Assembly: GCF_003386235.1 (NCBI RefSeq)
Contig: NZ_QRDZ01000012.1
Location: forward strand, 166,040 to 230,039
Direction of reading: 5' to 3'
Source of the DNA: Cohnella phaseoli
GTDB lineage: Bacteria; Bacillota; Bacilli; Paenibacillales; Paenibacillaceae
Length of the DNA: 64,000 nt
A program made the position numbers and the translations under genes. Below are positions 1 through 8,462 of this stretch, in pieces; the first letter of the stretch is position 1, and every line of letters begins with the position of its first letter. Below the pieces are notes generated by a model. The model was given only the letters and a program-made list of their open reading frames with translations, did not search any database and was not told the origin of the DNA.

Positions 1-85
1 AAGCTAATGATTTCAATTTGTTTAGTCCTGGCTTGGAAGTGCATTCGAGGAAAAGTATCGTTATCACGGGAAGGGGAGTTTGCGG

Positions 86-1012
86 TTGCATCCAATTTTC
101 GAACGGTTTCCTTATCGGGTACCGGCCAATAAACGCGTGCGCGTTATAGTCAATACCGATGCAGCGAACGAGGCGGACGACCAGTATGCGATCGTGCAGG
201 CACTGCTGACGCCAAAGCTGGATATACGCGGATTTGTTGCGACGCATTTTGGCACGAATAGAACGGATACGTCCATGGAGCAGTCCTATGACGAGATCCA
301 GCGGATTTTGCGATTGATGGACATGAGCGAAGATTACCACGTATACCGGGGTTCGACCGGTTGCCTCAACCTCGACTCTCCAGTTATAAGCGAGGGAGCG
401 CAGTTTATCGTTGACGAGGCGATGCGGGACGATGCGACGGAGCCGCTATTCGCGATCTTCCTCGGCGCCATTACGGACTTGGCGGCGGCCTACAAGGCCA
501 AACCCGAAATCGCCGGAAGATTGACGGCAGTCTGGATCGGAGGCGGCGCTTACCCGCATGGCGGAGAGGAATTTAATCTGGGCAACGACGTCGCTGCCGC
601 CAACATCGTGTTCGGGTCCGACATCCCGCTGTGGCAGGTTCCGAGAGACGTCTATAAAATGCCGCGCGTCTCGCTCGCGGAGCTTGCCGTCAAGGTAAAG
701 CCATGGGGAGCAATCGGCGAATATCTGTTCCGCCAATTGGAAGAATTCAATATGCTGCCGACGCATACGCTGCGCTGGCCGCCCGGAGAGTCGTGGAATA
801 TGGGCGATTCGCCGGCGGTGTCCCTGCTGATCGACGATCAGAATTTCGATTACGAGCTGCGGCACGCCCCGGTAATTCGAGACGATATGGGCTACGATCA
901 TCCTGGAACGGCAAGACAAATCCGGGTATACAAAAGCGTAGACTCCCGGTTCATTATGGAGGATCTGTACGCCAAGCTTCAGCTTTTTTACGAGCTGAAA
1001 TCTTCCGAGTAA
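86..1012 (+). CDS. Nucleoside hydrolase-like protein (IUNH fold)
   Basis: Resembles inosine/uridine-preferring nucleoside hydrolases, which cleave N-glycosidic bonds using an Asp-bound calcium. The N-terminal motif here is NTDAANEADDQYA, where classic members have DTDPGxDD. The aspartates are kept but their spacing is two residues longer and the first Asp is Asn, so the substrate may differ from ordinary nucleosides. No signal peptide is visible, so it is probably cytoplasmic. I chose the TTG at 86 (308 aa) because AAGGGGAG at 71-78 sits 7 nt upstream; the in-frame TTG at 80 is too close. A TTTGTTTAGTCC motif lies at about 19-30, resembling motifs near 4.27 and 39.8 kb. Fold assignment fairly sure, substrate unknown. 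Confidence 0.75.
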   Translation: MHPIFERFPYRVPANKRVRVIVNTDAANEADDQYAIVQALLTPKLDIRGFVATHFGTNRTDTSMEQSYDEIQRILRLMDMSEDYHVYRGSTGCLNLDSPVISEGAQFIVDEAMRDDATEPLFAIFLGAITDLAAAYKAKPEIAGRLTAVWIGGGAYPHGGEEFNLGNDVAAANIVFGSDIPLWQVPRDVYKMPRVSLAELAVKVKPWGAIGEYLFRQLEEFNMLPTHTLRWPPGESWNMGDSPAVSLLIDDQNFDYELRHAPVIRDDMGYDHPGTARQIRVYKSVDSRFIMEDLYAKLQLFYELKSSE

Positions 1013-1030
1013 GGGAAATAGGGAAATTAC

Positions 1031-1060
1031 GAATAGGCAGCCCTCAGGGACTGCCTATTC
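1031..1060. terminator. Hairpin downstream of the nucleoside hydrolase-like gene
   Basis: GAATAGGCAG and CTGCCTATTC form a perfect 10-bp stem around a 10-nt loop, 18 bp after the stop codon. There is no T-tract on either side, so intrinsic termination is uncertain. It could instead be an mRNA 3'-end stabiliser or a repeat-associated hairpin. Confidence 0.4.
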
Positions 1061-1103
1061 GCGCGGAGGGGCTATCCCATAAAGGATGACGTAAGGCTTA
1101 TTT

Positions 1104-1582
1104 GATCCGTCTGAGCCGATAACAGGTGAATAAGTGTCTGGGAGGGACTAAATCGATCCGTCTGACCGGATGCCAGGTGAATAAGTGTCTGGGAGGGACT
1201 AAATCGATCCGTCTGACGGGATGCCAGGTAAATAAGTGTCTGGGAGGGACTAATTCGATCCGTCTGAGCCGATGACAGGTGAATAAGTGTCTGGGAGGGA
1301 CTAAATCGACCCGTCTGAGCCGCTGACAGGTGAATAAGTGTCTGGGAGGGACTAAATCGACCCGTCTGAGTCGGTGACAGGTGGATAAGTGTCTGGGAAG
1401 GACTAATTCGATCCGTCCGAGCCGATGACAGGTGGATAAGTGTCTGGGAGGGACTAAATCGATCCGTCCGAGTCGGTGACAGGTGAATAAGTGTCTGGGA
1501 GGGACTAAATCGATCCGTCTGAGTCGGTGTTGGGTGGATAAGTGCGCGAGACGGTCTTAAACGATCCACCCGAGCCGATAGA
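1104..1582. repeat. 51-bp tandem repeat array, 9 full units plus a partial
   Basis: Units start at 1104, 1155, 1206, 1257, 1308, 1359, 1410, 1461, 1512 and 1563, each exactly 51 bp with no indels. The common core is GGTGAATAAGTGTCTGGGAG, and variation is concentrated in the segment after CCGTCTGA. Because 51 is a multiple of three, one minus-strand frame stays open through the array and gives a 17-residue repeat (TDRFSPSQTLIHLSxxQ), but this looks accidental. The array fills the space between the hydrolase stop and the response-regulator stop, two convergent genes. No function is assigned. Confidence 0.95.
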
Positions 1583-1612
1583 GAAATCAGGAAAATTCAG
1601 CCCCGTACGCAC

Positions 1613-2338
1613 TCATTTCTGATAATCGCGAGGAGTCATCCCCGTAGCCTGCTTGAAAATGCGGCTGAAATAAAACGGATCGCCGTAGCCGACCTGTTCG
1701 CCGACCGTCTTGACGGGCAAATCTTTACGATGCTTGAGCAGATGCTTCGCTTCGTTGATTCTTAATGTAGCAATATATTTCGACGGCGCCTCGCCGGTAT
1801 GCTTGAGGAAAATTTTGCTTAAATACGCGGAGGAGAAGTTGAATTGCTTGGCAAGCTGCTCCAGGCTAATTTCCTCGTGAAAATGCTCGCGCAAGTATTG
1901 CTGAACGCGCTGCACCGTTTTCTCGATGTCATTGGCTTCGATAATAGGCTCCTTCGAGAGCTGTGCCCGAACGTCGTCCAGTACATCCGCGAGATCCTGC
2001 TGCTTGACCGGCTTCAGCAGATAGTGCTTGACGTTGAATTTCATCGCTTGCCGGGCGTATTCGAAGTCGGCATATCCGCTGGCGATAATGATCGCGGTTC
2101 TCGGATAATACTTATGCACCTCTTCGATCAGCCTCAGCCCGTCCATGACGGGCATGCGAATGTCCGTGATGAGCAGTTGCGGCTGCACGCGCCGGACGAG
2201 CTCCAAAGCTTCTTCTCCATGCGTCGCTTCGCCGACGACGGCGAAGCTTTGCCGGCTTTGCTCGATTTTGCGGATCAAGCCGCTGCGAATCAGATCCTCG
2301 TCCTCCGCAATTACCGTTGAATACGTAATGTCCCTCAT
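1613..2338 (-). CDS. Response regulator, CheY receiver plus AraC-type HTH (YesN family)
   Basis: A 241-aa DNA-binding response regulator. The receiver domain spans about residues 5-125, with phospho-acceptor Asp59 in ITDIRMPVMDG and the conserved Lys in LLKPVK. An AraC/XylS helix-turn-helix pair covers about 140-241 (SSAYLSKIFLKHTGEAPSKY, then VGYGDPFYFSRIFK). It is shorter than most YesN proteins because the linker is nearly absent. Its ATG lies 3 bp after the stop of the histidine kinase gene, so the two are co-transcribed. It probably activates the divergently transcribed importer at 4435 in response to an extracellular sugar; that target is inferred from position. Confidence 0.93.
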   Translation of the reverse strand: MRDITYSTVIAEDEDLIRSGLIRKIEQSRQSFAVVGEATHGEEALELVRRVQPQLLITDIRMPVMDGLRLIEEVHKYYPRTAIIIASGYADFEYARQAMKFNVKHYLLKPVKQQDLADVLDDVRAQLSKEPIIEANDIEKTVQRVQQYLREHFHEEISLEQLAKQFNFSSAYLSKIFLKHTGEAPSKYIATLRINEAKHLLKHRKDLPVKTVGEQVGYGDPFYFSRIFKQATGMTPRDYQK

Positions 2339-2341
2339 GAC

Positions 2342-4246
2342 TTATCCCTCCTGATGCAGCAGCCCTCCGATGCGTACGGACGCACCGCCCTCCGGAAGGT
2401 TGCGAATTTCAAAAATTTTATGTTCGCCATAAATCAAATTCAATCTTAAATAAATATTGAGAAGCCCCATTCCGTTTAGCTCCAGCGCCGGAAGGTTGCT
2501 CTCCTTCTCCAGCGAAGCGAGTTTGGCTTGCAGCCGGGCGAGCTTATCCGGTTCAAAGCCGCTTCCGAAGTCTCTCACTTCGATCTGCCACCTGGAGTCG
2601 GTCATCGTGCCGATAATTTCGACCCTCCAGGGAGGAGCTTGGGAAGTGCCGAATTTAATGCAGTTTTCGACTAGTGGCTGTACAGCCAGCTTGGGTATCG
2701 TCTGCGCTAGCAGCTCGTCCGGCACGGAAACGCAGTAAGTCAGCCGTTCGCCGAAGCGAATCTGATTGACTTCCAAATAGTTGATCGTGTTCATCAGTTC
2801 GTCTCTCAGCGGCACTTGCCGCTCCTTAGAGGTAATGTACCGCAGGAAATCCGACATATGCTCGATCGTCGCAATCAGCGGCCCGTTCATCTGCTGCTCG
2901 GCCATTTCCTGAAGATTGGCTAACGTATTGTACAGGAAGTGAGGATTCATCTGAGATTGCAAGGCGTTCAACTGCGCTTGCAGACTTTGCGCCTCGGCCA
3001 GCAGCAGGTTGTCCAGCGACTGCTTCAGCCGCTCGCTCATGCTCTGGAACGCATCGTGCAGCTCGTCCAGCTCGATGAAGCCGCTTTTCATTTTCTGCTG
3101 GGCGATAATGTTGGAACCGATATGCTCGAACGAGAAGTTGCGTACCGCGCGACGAATCCGATAGATCGGGAACGTAATTTTGTTGGCTGCATAGAAGCTT
3201 AGGCCGATACCGAGAGCAAGGAGCACGAAGGCGGTGCCGAACAGCTGAAACGTAAATCTCTTAAGCGGCCGGAACAAGTCGCTTTCCGAAGTCGTCAGAA
3301 TCGTATACCAGCCGGTCGACGCGGAATAGTGCAGCGACAGCAGCTGCTTCTCCTCCGTGACGGGATCGGTGAAAGGAAGACTGCGATAAGAGTCGCTGCT
3401 CCCGTCTATCGGGGCAACGAGGCTGCGGAACGCTTCGCTTCGCTGGCTGTCGTGGTCGAACGGATAGATAATCCGACCTTCCCGGTTAAGCACGTAAATA
3501 TGTCCGTTATACGGATTGTTGCTCTCGAAATCGGCAGCGCTTGCAAGAATGCGGTGCGCGTACTGCTTGACCTCAATCGCTCCGATCGGCACGTTATATT
3601 CGTCGTACAGCAGCCGATAGAGCGAGATGGAGTATTTTCCGACTTCGGAAGAATAATACTTGGACAGCTGCAAATCCAGGTTCGGGTCGGATACGAGCTT
3701 GCCTGGAGGCCCCTGCCGCAATTGCTCGATAAACGGTTTCTCCTCCGGCTTGTAGGCTTGCTCCCGGTTGTCGAAGCCGGTGCCGTAATAGCGGCCGTTA
3801 AAAGCGTACAAGTAGATTTGCTCCGCCAGTCTGGACGGCCCGATGATAGCGGTCAGCGCGTCGGTCAGCACCTTGGCGTCGTTGTTCTGCCGAATACGCT
3901 GCTGCGCGGCCGAGTCCATACCGTCGCCGGCTTGGCCGGAGGTTGCCGGGGGCGCTTCGTTTTCTTCCTGGATTTCGTCGGGCGCCCTTCTGTCGGACAT
4001 GTAGCTGGCGAAACGCTCCTTGACCAGATTGGAGTACATCACGTTCAGGGAAACCCGATTGAGCTGCTCGATCTGCTGAACGAGCTGGTCCTGGATTGAG
4101 ACGCCAAAGCTTTCCAGCGTGCTCATCGCTTGTCCTCGCAATTGATTAGTCGACCAGGAGTAGAAGAAGAGAACGAAAGTGGCGAAGACGATCAGGATAA
4201 TGGAGGAATACGTCAGAAACAAAGCCGTTTTCATACTTTTAAACAT
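2342..4246 (-). CDS. Sensor histidine kinase, YesM family
   Basis: A 634-aa membrane sensor kinase. One membrane segment lies at about residues 8-30, an extracellular sensor region (Cache-like, with a Gln/Glu/Ala-rich stretch near 90-115) follows to about 320, then a second membrane segment at about 330-350 and a HAMP linker. The cytoplasmic part has the His_kinase domain with QMNPHFLYN (His436) and an ATPase domain with N-box QPLVENCIKFG and GMGLLNIYLRL. It forms an operon with the response regulator 3 bp downstream, and it is divergent from the binding protein gene at 4435, which probably feeds the sensed ligand. Confidence 0.93.
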   Translation of the reverse strand: MFKSMKTALFLTYSSIILIVFATFVLFFYSWSTNQLRGQAMSTLESFGVSIQDQLVQQIEQLNRVSLNVMYSNLVKERFASYMSDRRAPDEIQEENEAPPATSGQAGDGMDSAAQQRIRQNNDAKVLTDALTAIIGPSRLAEQIYLYAFNGRYYGTGFDNREQAYKPEEKPFIEQLRQGPPGKLVSDPNLDLQLSKYYSSEVGKYSISLYRLLYDEYNVPIGAIEVKQYAHRILASAADFESNNPYNGHIYVLNREGRIIYPFDHDSQRSEAFRSLVAPIDGSSDSYRSLPFTDPVTEEKQLLSLHYSASTGWYTILTTSESDLFRPLKRFTFQLFGTAFVLLALGIGLSFYAANKITFPIYRIRRAVRNFSFEHIGSNIIAQQKMKSGFIELDELHDAFQSMSERLKQSLDNLLLAEAQSLQAQLNALQSQMNPHFLYNTLANLQEMAEQQMNGPLIATIEHMSDFLRYITSKERQVPLRDELMNTINYLEVNQIRFGERLTYCVSVPDELLAQTIPKLAVQPLVENCIKFGTSQAPPWRVEIIGTMTDSRWQIEVRDFGSGFEPDKLARLQAKLASLEKESNLPALELNGMGLLNIYLRLNLIYGEHKIFEIRNLPEGGASVRIGGLLHQEG

Positions 4247-4310
4247 GATTTCGTACTCCTTGTGCTAAACTTAACTAAACATTTTAAATTATACCTGATA
4301 TTTTTATGTA

Positions 4311-4324
4311 TGTAAGCGGTTAAA
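4311..4324. promoter_or_regulatory. Candidate CcpA cre site in the divergent HK/binding-protein region
   Basis: TGTAAGCGGTTAAA matches the cre consensus TGWAANCGNTNWCA at 13 of 14 positions (A for C at position 13). It lies in the 188-bp divergent region between the histidine kinase and the sugar-binding protein genes, where carbon catabolite repression would be expected. The same region also carries TTAACTAAAC (4270-4279) and a perfect ATACTT-A-AAGTAT palindrome (4377-4389) inside a GCTCA/TGAGC stem. Confidence 0.55.
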
Positions 4325-4434
4325 TTTAGACAAGTTTAGGATTGATTAATCTATGGAGGAAAAAAATCAGCTCACTATACTTAAAGTATCATCCATCGAT
4401 GAGCTAACGAACAACGAACAGGGGGATTAGGGAA

Positions 4435-5787
4435 ATGAAAAAGTGGACGACGACATTGCTTTCCGTACTTCTGATTATGACGGCGGTGCTGGCCGGCTGC
4501 GGCGGCAACGACAAGGGCGAACAAGGCAGCGCTTCTCCATCGGCCGGAGCCAGCGGGACTTCCGAGCAGGGAGGAAGCAAAAAGAACGTGACGCTGACGT
4601 ATATGGCGAGCCAGGGCTGGATCAAAGATTCCGAGATGGAGCTGGCGAAGAAATTTGAAGAACAAACCGGCATTAAAATCGATTTTCAAATTGTACCCTC
4701 CGACCAATATTTCAACGTGCTGAAAACGAAGCTGAATGCCGGAGAGGGTCCCGACATTTTCGGCGGGCAGAGCGGCTACAGCGAAATTACGATGAATTAT
4801 AACGTAGAGAAAAACGCAGTCGATCTGAGCGATCAGGAATGGGTGAAGCGCGAGGACCCGCTGTCCGTGGAGCAGCTTACCGCTAACGGCAAAGTGTATG
4901 CGCTTACGATCTGGGACACATACAGCAGCTTCGTGATCGCGTATAACAAAAAGCTGTTCAACGAGCTGAATCTGGAAGTTCCCAAAACCTACGCAGAGTT
5001 CAAAAATGCGTCGCTCAAGATTCAGGAAGCCGGCGTTACGCCGATCTATCAACCGATCGCCGACGGGTGGCATCACGTGCTCTGGTTCTCTGAGCCTGGG
5101 CCGAACTACGAAGAGCTGGAGCCGAATCTCTATGACGATCTGAACCAGAACAAAAAGAAGTTCGTAGACAGCAAGGCGATGCTGGACTCCTTGACGCAGC
5201 TGAAGGAAATGTACGACTTGAACTTCTTCGGCGACAATACGCTCTCCGATACGGGATCCGATACGGTGGCGAAACTGGGCAGCGGCGAATTCGCGATGAG
5301 CCTGGTGGCGCAGAGCGCGGCGCTCGAAATCGCGGAGGAGTACGAGGAGTTCGAGATCGAGGACATCGGTTTCTTCCCGATTCCGCTGACGGACAACCAG
5401 ATCTACTACATCAATCCGGGCGGACCAAGCAAATTCATCTACTCCGGCTCCAAGTACATCGAGGAAGCGAAGCAGTATTTCAACTTCCTGACGGAACAGG
5501 AAAACCTGCAATACATGCTGGACAACGACGCGACGATTTCCAACTTGAACTTCCCGGATCTTAAAAACAAATACACCGTCGAACAGCAAAAAATGTTCGA
5601 TAGCTATCCGAAGCGCGGGACCGATATTCAAAACTATGTCAACTACGTGAATCCGCAATGGATGGACATCGGCAAAGATATGGTCGCGATGCTATCCGGC
5701 GTCATTCAGCCGATCGACGTGTTGAAGAGCATCGACCAGCGCCGCGCAGAAATGGCCAAGGTGGCGCAGGACCCGAACTGGAAGTAG
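4435..5787 (+). CDS. Sugar ABC transporter substrate-binding lipoprotein (family 1)
   Basis: A 450-aa extracellular solute-binding protein. The lipoprotein signal peptide ends in a lipobox (VLAGCGG, Cys near residue 21), followed by a Gly/Ser/Glu-rich linker to about 45 and then the two-lobed binding fold (TLTYMASQGW, FEEQTGIKIDFQ, NAGEGPDIF). It captures a sugar or oligosaccharide for the two permeases that follow at 5878 and 6747. AGGGGGATTAGGG precedes the ATG. Upstream lie a cre-like site and a divergent two-component operon. Two fucosidase genes downstream suggest a fucosylated glycan or its fragments as ligand, which is an inference. Confidence 0.93.
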   Translation: MKKWTTTLLSVLLIMTAVLAGCGGNDKGEQGSASPSAGASGTSEQGGSKKNVTLTYMASQGWIKDSEMELAKKFEEQTGIKIDFQIVPSDQYFNVLKTKLNAGEGPDIFGGQSGYSEITMNYNVEKNAVDLSDQEWVKREDPLSVEQLTANGKVYALTIWDTYSSFVIAYNKKLFNELNLEVPKTYAEFKNASLKIQEAGVTPIYQPIADGWHHVLWFSEPGPNYEELEPNLYDDLNQNKKKFVDSKAMLDSLTQLKEMYDLNFFGDNTLSDTGSDTVAKLGSGEFAMSLVAQSAALEIAEEYEEFEIEDIGFFPIPLTDNQIYYINPGGPSKFIYSGSKYIEEAKQYFNFLTEQENLQYMLDNDATISNLNFPDLKNKYTVEQQKMFDSYPKRGTDIQNYVNYVNPQWMDIGKDMVAMLSGVIQPIDVLKSIDQRRAEMAKVAQDPNWK

Positions 5788-5877
5788 GTTCGGCGAGCCG
5801 CACAGAATCAAGGTTGGCAATGGCCCGGAAGCTGGCCGTTGCCAATCTTCATTCCAGGGGGAAAGAGGGGATTTGCG

Positions 5878-6750
5878 ATGAATCGAGCTGTCTATCCGTT
5901 TTATTTTGGCGTCGCGACTTTGGTCGTCTATTCGATCTTTTTCGTGGTGCCGGGCATTATGGGGATTTATTATTCGTTTACCGACTGGAACAGCTATACG
6001 GACGAAATCCATTTTGTCGGCTTCGACAATCTGGCGAAAATTTTCTCCGGAGAAGCAAAGTATCTTAGCTACATTGAAAATACACTGGTGTTCACAATCA
6101 GCACGGTCGTGCTCAAGACGGCGCTCGGTCTGCTCTTCGCGATTATGCTGAACGACGGCATCCGGGCGAAGGGGTTCCATCGCGTCATGCTGTTCATGCC
6201 CTCCATCGTCCCTATGCTCGTTGTCGGTCTGATTTTCAAGTCGGTGCTGAATCCGGCCACAGGATTACTGAACGAATCGCTGAGGGCGATCGGCCTTGAG
6301 TTTATGACGCAGAAATGGCTGACCGATCTGAACTGGGCTTTCAAGTCGATCATCGCGGTGGATATCTGGAAGGGAGTCGGCTACATTATGATCATTTTGC
6401 TGGCCGGCTTGCAGTCGATCGATAAAACCTACTACGAGGCGGCGGCCATAGACGGAGCGAACTTCTGGCAGAAGCTGATGCGCATTACGATTCCACTCAT
6501 TATACCGGCGCTCGTGGTCACGACGGTACTGAACCTGCTGCATGGGCTAAAAGTATTCGAGGCGGTATACGTGCTGACCAACGGCGGGCCGGGTTATGCG
6601 ACGGATGTTATGTATACGGCGATATTTAAGGAGTTTTCTACCGGAAATTACGGAATGGGCACGGCGCTTTCTTCCGTCCTGTTCGTCGTCATGACGGTGC
6701 TCGGCTACTTTGTCGTACGTCTGATGTCGAGGGAGGGGAACGAACGATGA
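5878..6750 (+). CDS. Sugar ABC transporter permease, MalF/UgpA type
   Basis: A 290-aa inner-membrane permease with about six hydrophobic segments. The EAA loop is YYEAAAIDGANFWQKL followed by ITIPL, the site that contacts the ATPase. I chose the ATG at 5878 because GAAAGAGGGG at 5861-5870 is correctly spaced; an upstream in-frame ATG at 5839 lacks a ribosome binding site. It overlaps the next permease by 4 bp (ATGA). No ATPase gene is near, so a shared MsmK/MalK-type ATPase encoded elsewhere is expected. Confidence 0.93.
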   Translation: MNRAVYPFYFGVATLVVYSIFFVVPGIMGIYYSFTDWNSYTDEIHFVGFDNLAKIFSGEAKYLSYIENTLVFTISTVVLKTALGLLFAIMLNDGIRAKGFHRVMLFMPSIVPMLVVGLIFKSVLNPATGLLNESLRAIGLEFMTQKWLTDLNWAFKSIIAVDIWKGVGYIMIILLAGLQSIDKTYYEAAAIDGANFWQKLMRITIPLIIPALVVTTVLNLLHGLKVFEAVYVLTNGGPGYATDVMYTAIFKEFSTGNYGMGTALSSVLFVVMTVLGYFVVRLMSREGNER

Positions 6751-7568
6751 TGAACCGGGGAATCCTGCCGGTATTGCGTAATTCCATTGCCTGGATCCTG
6801 AGCGCGATCATGTTCATACCGCTGCTGCTCGTCTTCGTCAACTCCTTCAAGACAAGAGCAGAGGCTAACGGGATGAATATGTCTTTGCCGAAGGCATTCC
6901 AATGGTCGAACTATTCGATCGTTATCGAGGAAGGAAAGCTGATTCAGTCGTTCTTCAACAGTCTTCTGTATGCGTGCGGGGCGACCGTCGGCAGCATCCT
7001 GCTCGCCTCGCTGGCCGCTTACGTGTTCTCGCGCAACCGGACTCGGCTGAACAAAGCGATGTACTTTTATCTGATCATGGGGATTGCGATGCCGACCAAC
7101 TTCGTCACCTTGATGAAGGTGATGCAGTGGACGCATCTGATCAATACGCAGACCGGCATCATTCTGATGCTGGCGGCGTCCAGCATTCCATTCAGCGTGT
7201 TTCTGATCTACGGTTTTGTCGGAGGCGTGCCGCGGGAGCTGGACGAAGCGGGAATCGTCGACGGCTGCTCGCCGGTCCGACTGTTCGTATCGGTCGTGAT
7301 GCCGATGCTGACGCCGGTGCTGGTGACGGTTGCGATTCTGAATTTTATGGGTTCGTGGAGCGATTTTATCCATCCCCTGTACTTCCTGAACAATTCGGAT
7401 AAGTGGCCGATGACGTTGGCCGTATACAATTTCTTCGGTCGTTTCCAGGTGAACTGGAACCTGGTTTCGGCGGACATCGTGCTGACGACGCTTCCGGTCA
7501 TTGTCATTTATTTGCTCGGCCAGAGATTCATCATCTCCGGCATGACGGCCGGTTCGGTCAAAGGGTAA
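6747..7568 (+). CDS. Sugar ABC transporter permease, MalG/UgpE (CarbohydrateABC-2) type
   Basis: A 273-aa membrane permease and the second half of the heterodimeric channel. It begins with a membrane segment (SAIMFIPLLLVFVNSFKT), has the typical extracellular segment after it, an EAA loop (ELDEAGIVDGCSPVRLF) and the family C-terminus GMTAGSVKG. The start overlaps the preceding stop (ATGA at 6747), which implies translational coupling. It works with the binding protein at 4435. Confidence 0.93.
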   Translation: MMNRGILPVLRNSIAWILSAIMFIPLLLVFVNSFKTRAEANGMNMSLPKAFQWSNYSIVIEEGKLIQSFFNSLLYACGATVGSILLASLAAYVFSRNRTRLNKAMYFYLIMGIAMPTNFVTLMKVMQWTHLINTQTGIILMLAASSIPFSVFLIYGFVGGVPRELDEAGIVDGCSPVRLFVSVVMPMLTPVLVTVAILNFMGSWSDFIHPLYFLNNSDKWPMTLAVYNFFGRFQVNWNLVSADIVLTTLPVIVIYLLGQRFIISGMTAGSVKG

Positions 7569-7576
7569 AGAGGGTG

Positions 7577-8446
7577 ATGAAGCTGCTATCGCAACGGGAT
7601 ACGCAATGCGTCGACGGCTCCTGGCATGTTGCCGCCATGCAGGTCCGGCAGACGCAAACGCTGGAAGGCCGCAGCGATACCGTGGACCTGCTCTGGCTAT
7701 GCGAGGGCAAGGCGTATGCGGAGCGAGGGGGCTGGAAGCAGGCGCTGCAAAGCGGCGATTTGCTGATCGACGGACTGCTCGGAGCGCGGACGTCGGTCGT
7801 GCCAGCCGCGGCGGGCGGCTGCCGTCTGCTGCATCTCCGTTTGCCTGCTGAGCTGCTGCTCGGCTTGCCGCAGGGCGGAAGGCTGCTGGCGATGCTGTAT
7901 GCGGCGTGCGCTGGCGAGATCGTCCGCCCGCACGCATGGTGGGCGCAGGCGATGCGGAAGGCGGCTGAAAGCTTGGCCTCACAGCAGAAGGGCGTAGTCG
8001 GTCAGGGCGGCAGGCCTCTGCTTCAATATGCGAAGCTAATCGAACTGCTCGGTTATCTGTACGAAGGCTTGAGCAGGGAGCTGGCAGGGCAGCAGCGGGA
8101 AGACGTCGTTCAGGCGGTGGAGGAGAAGCTGCTGGATGCGGTCGCCTATATGATCGAGCATGTAACGAGCGATCTCGACATACGGACGGTCATTTGCCGA
8201 AGCGGGCTGGGCAAGACGCAGTTTTACGAGGAGTTTCGCAGCCTGGTCGGCATGAATCCGAAGTCTTTTATTCATCGGTTGCGCATCCGGATGGCGATTC
8301 GCCTGCTGCGCACCTCGAATTTGAGCGTGACTTCCATCGCATACGAATGCGGCTACAGGTCGTTGAACTATTTTCATAAGCATTTTAAGGAGTTGTATGC
8401 GGTCACGCCGCGCGAATTTCGCAATCTGGACAGAGCGACAGGTTAA
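7577..8446 (+). CDS. AraC family transcriptional regulator
   Basis: About 289 aa. The N-terminal two thirds look like a cupin-type sensor, as in AraC sugar regulators. The C-terminal HTH pair runs from about residue 190 (VICRSGLGKTQFYEEFRSL, then IAYECGYRSLNYFHKHFK and VTPREFR). The ATG at 7577 follows the permease stop by 8 bp with an AAAGAGGG-like ribosome binding site, although the spacing is tight, so the start is approximate. It sits between the permease and fucosidase genes and may regulate this operon alongside the upstream two-component system. Confidence 0.88.
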   Translation: MKLLSQRDTQCVDGSWHVAAMQVRQTQTLEGRSDTVDLLWLCEGKAYAERGGWKQALQSGDLLIDGLLGARTSVVPAAAGGCRLLHLRLPAELLLGLPQGGRLLAMLYAACAGEIVRPHAWWAQAMRKAAESLASQQKGVVGQGGRPLLQYAKLIELLGYLYEGLSRELAGQQREDVVQAVEEKLLDAVAYMIEHVTSDLDIRTVICRSGLGKTQFYEEFRSLVGMNPKSFIHRLRIRMAIRLLRTSNLSVTSIAYECGYRSLNYFHKHFKELYAVTPREFRNLDRATG

Positions 8447-8462
8447 GAGGAGGAGCAGTACA

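Noticed and set aside
1066..1090. IS end near GGGGCTATCCCATAAAGG
   Set aside because: It resembles the IS1182-type end at 13548, but there is no transposase sequence or second end beside it.
1072..1569. 165-codon minus-strand open frame across the 51-bp array
   Set aside because: It is open only because the repeat length is a multiple of three; there is no good ribosome binding site and the product is a simple 17-residue repeat.
5692..6180. Long opposite-strand open frames inside genes, such as this one
   Set aside because: Many occur throughout because of GC-rich codon usage; they overlap well-supported genes and show no domains or ribosome binding sites.
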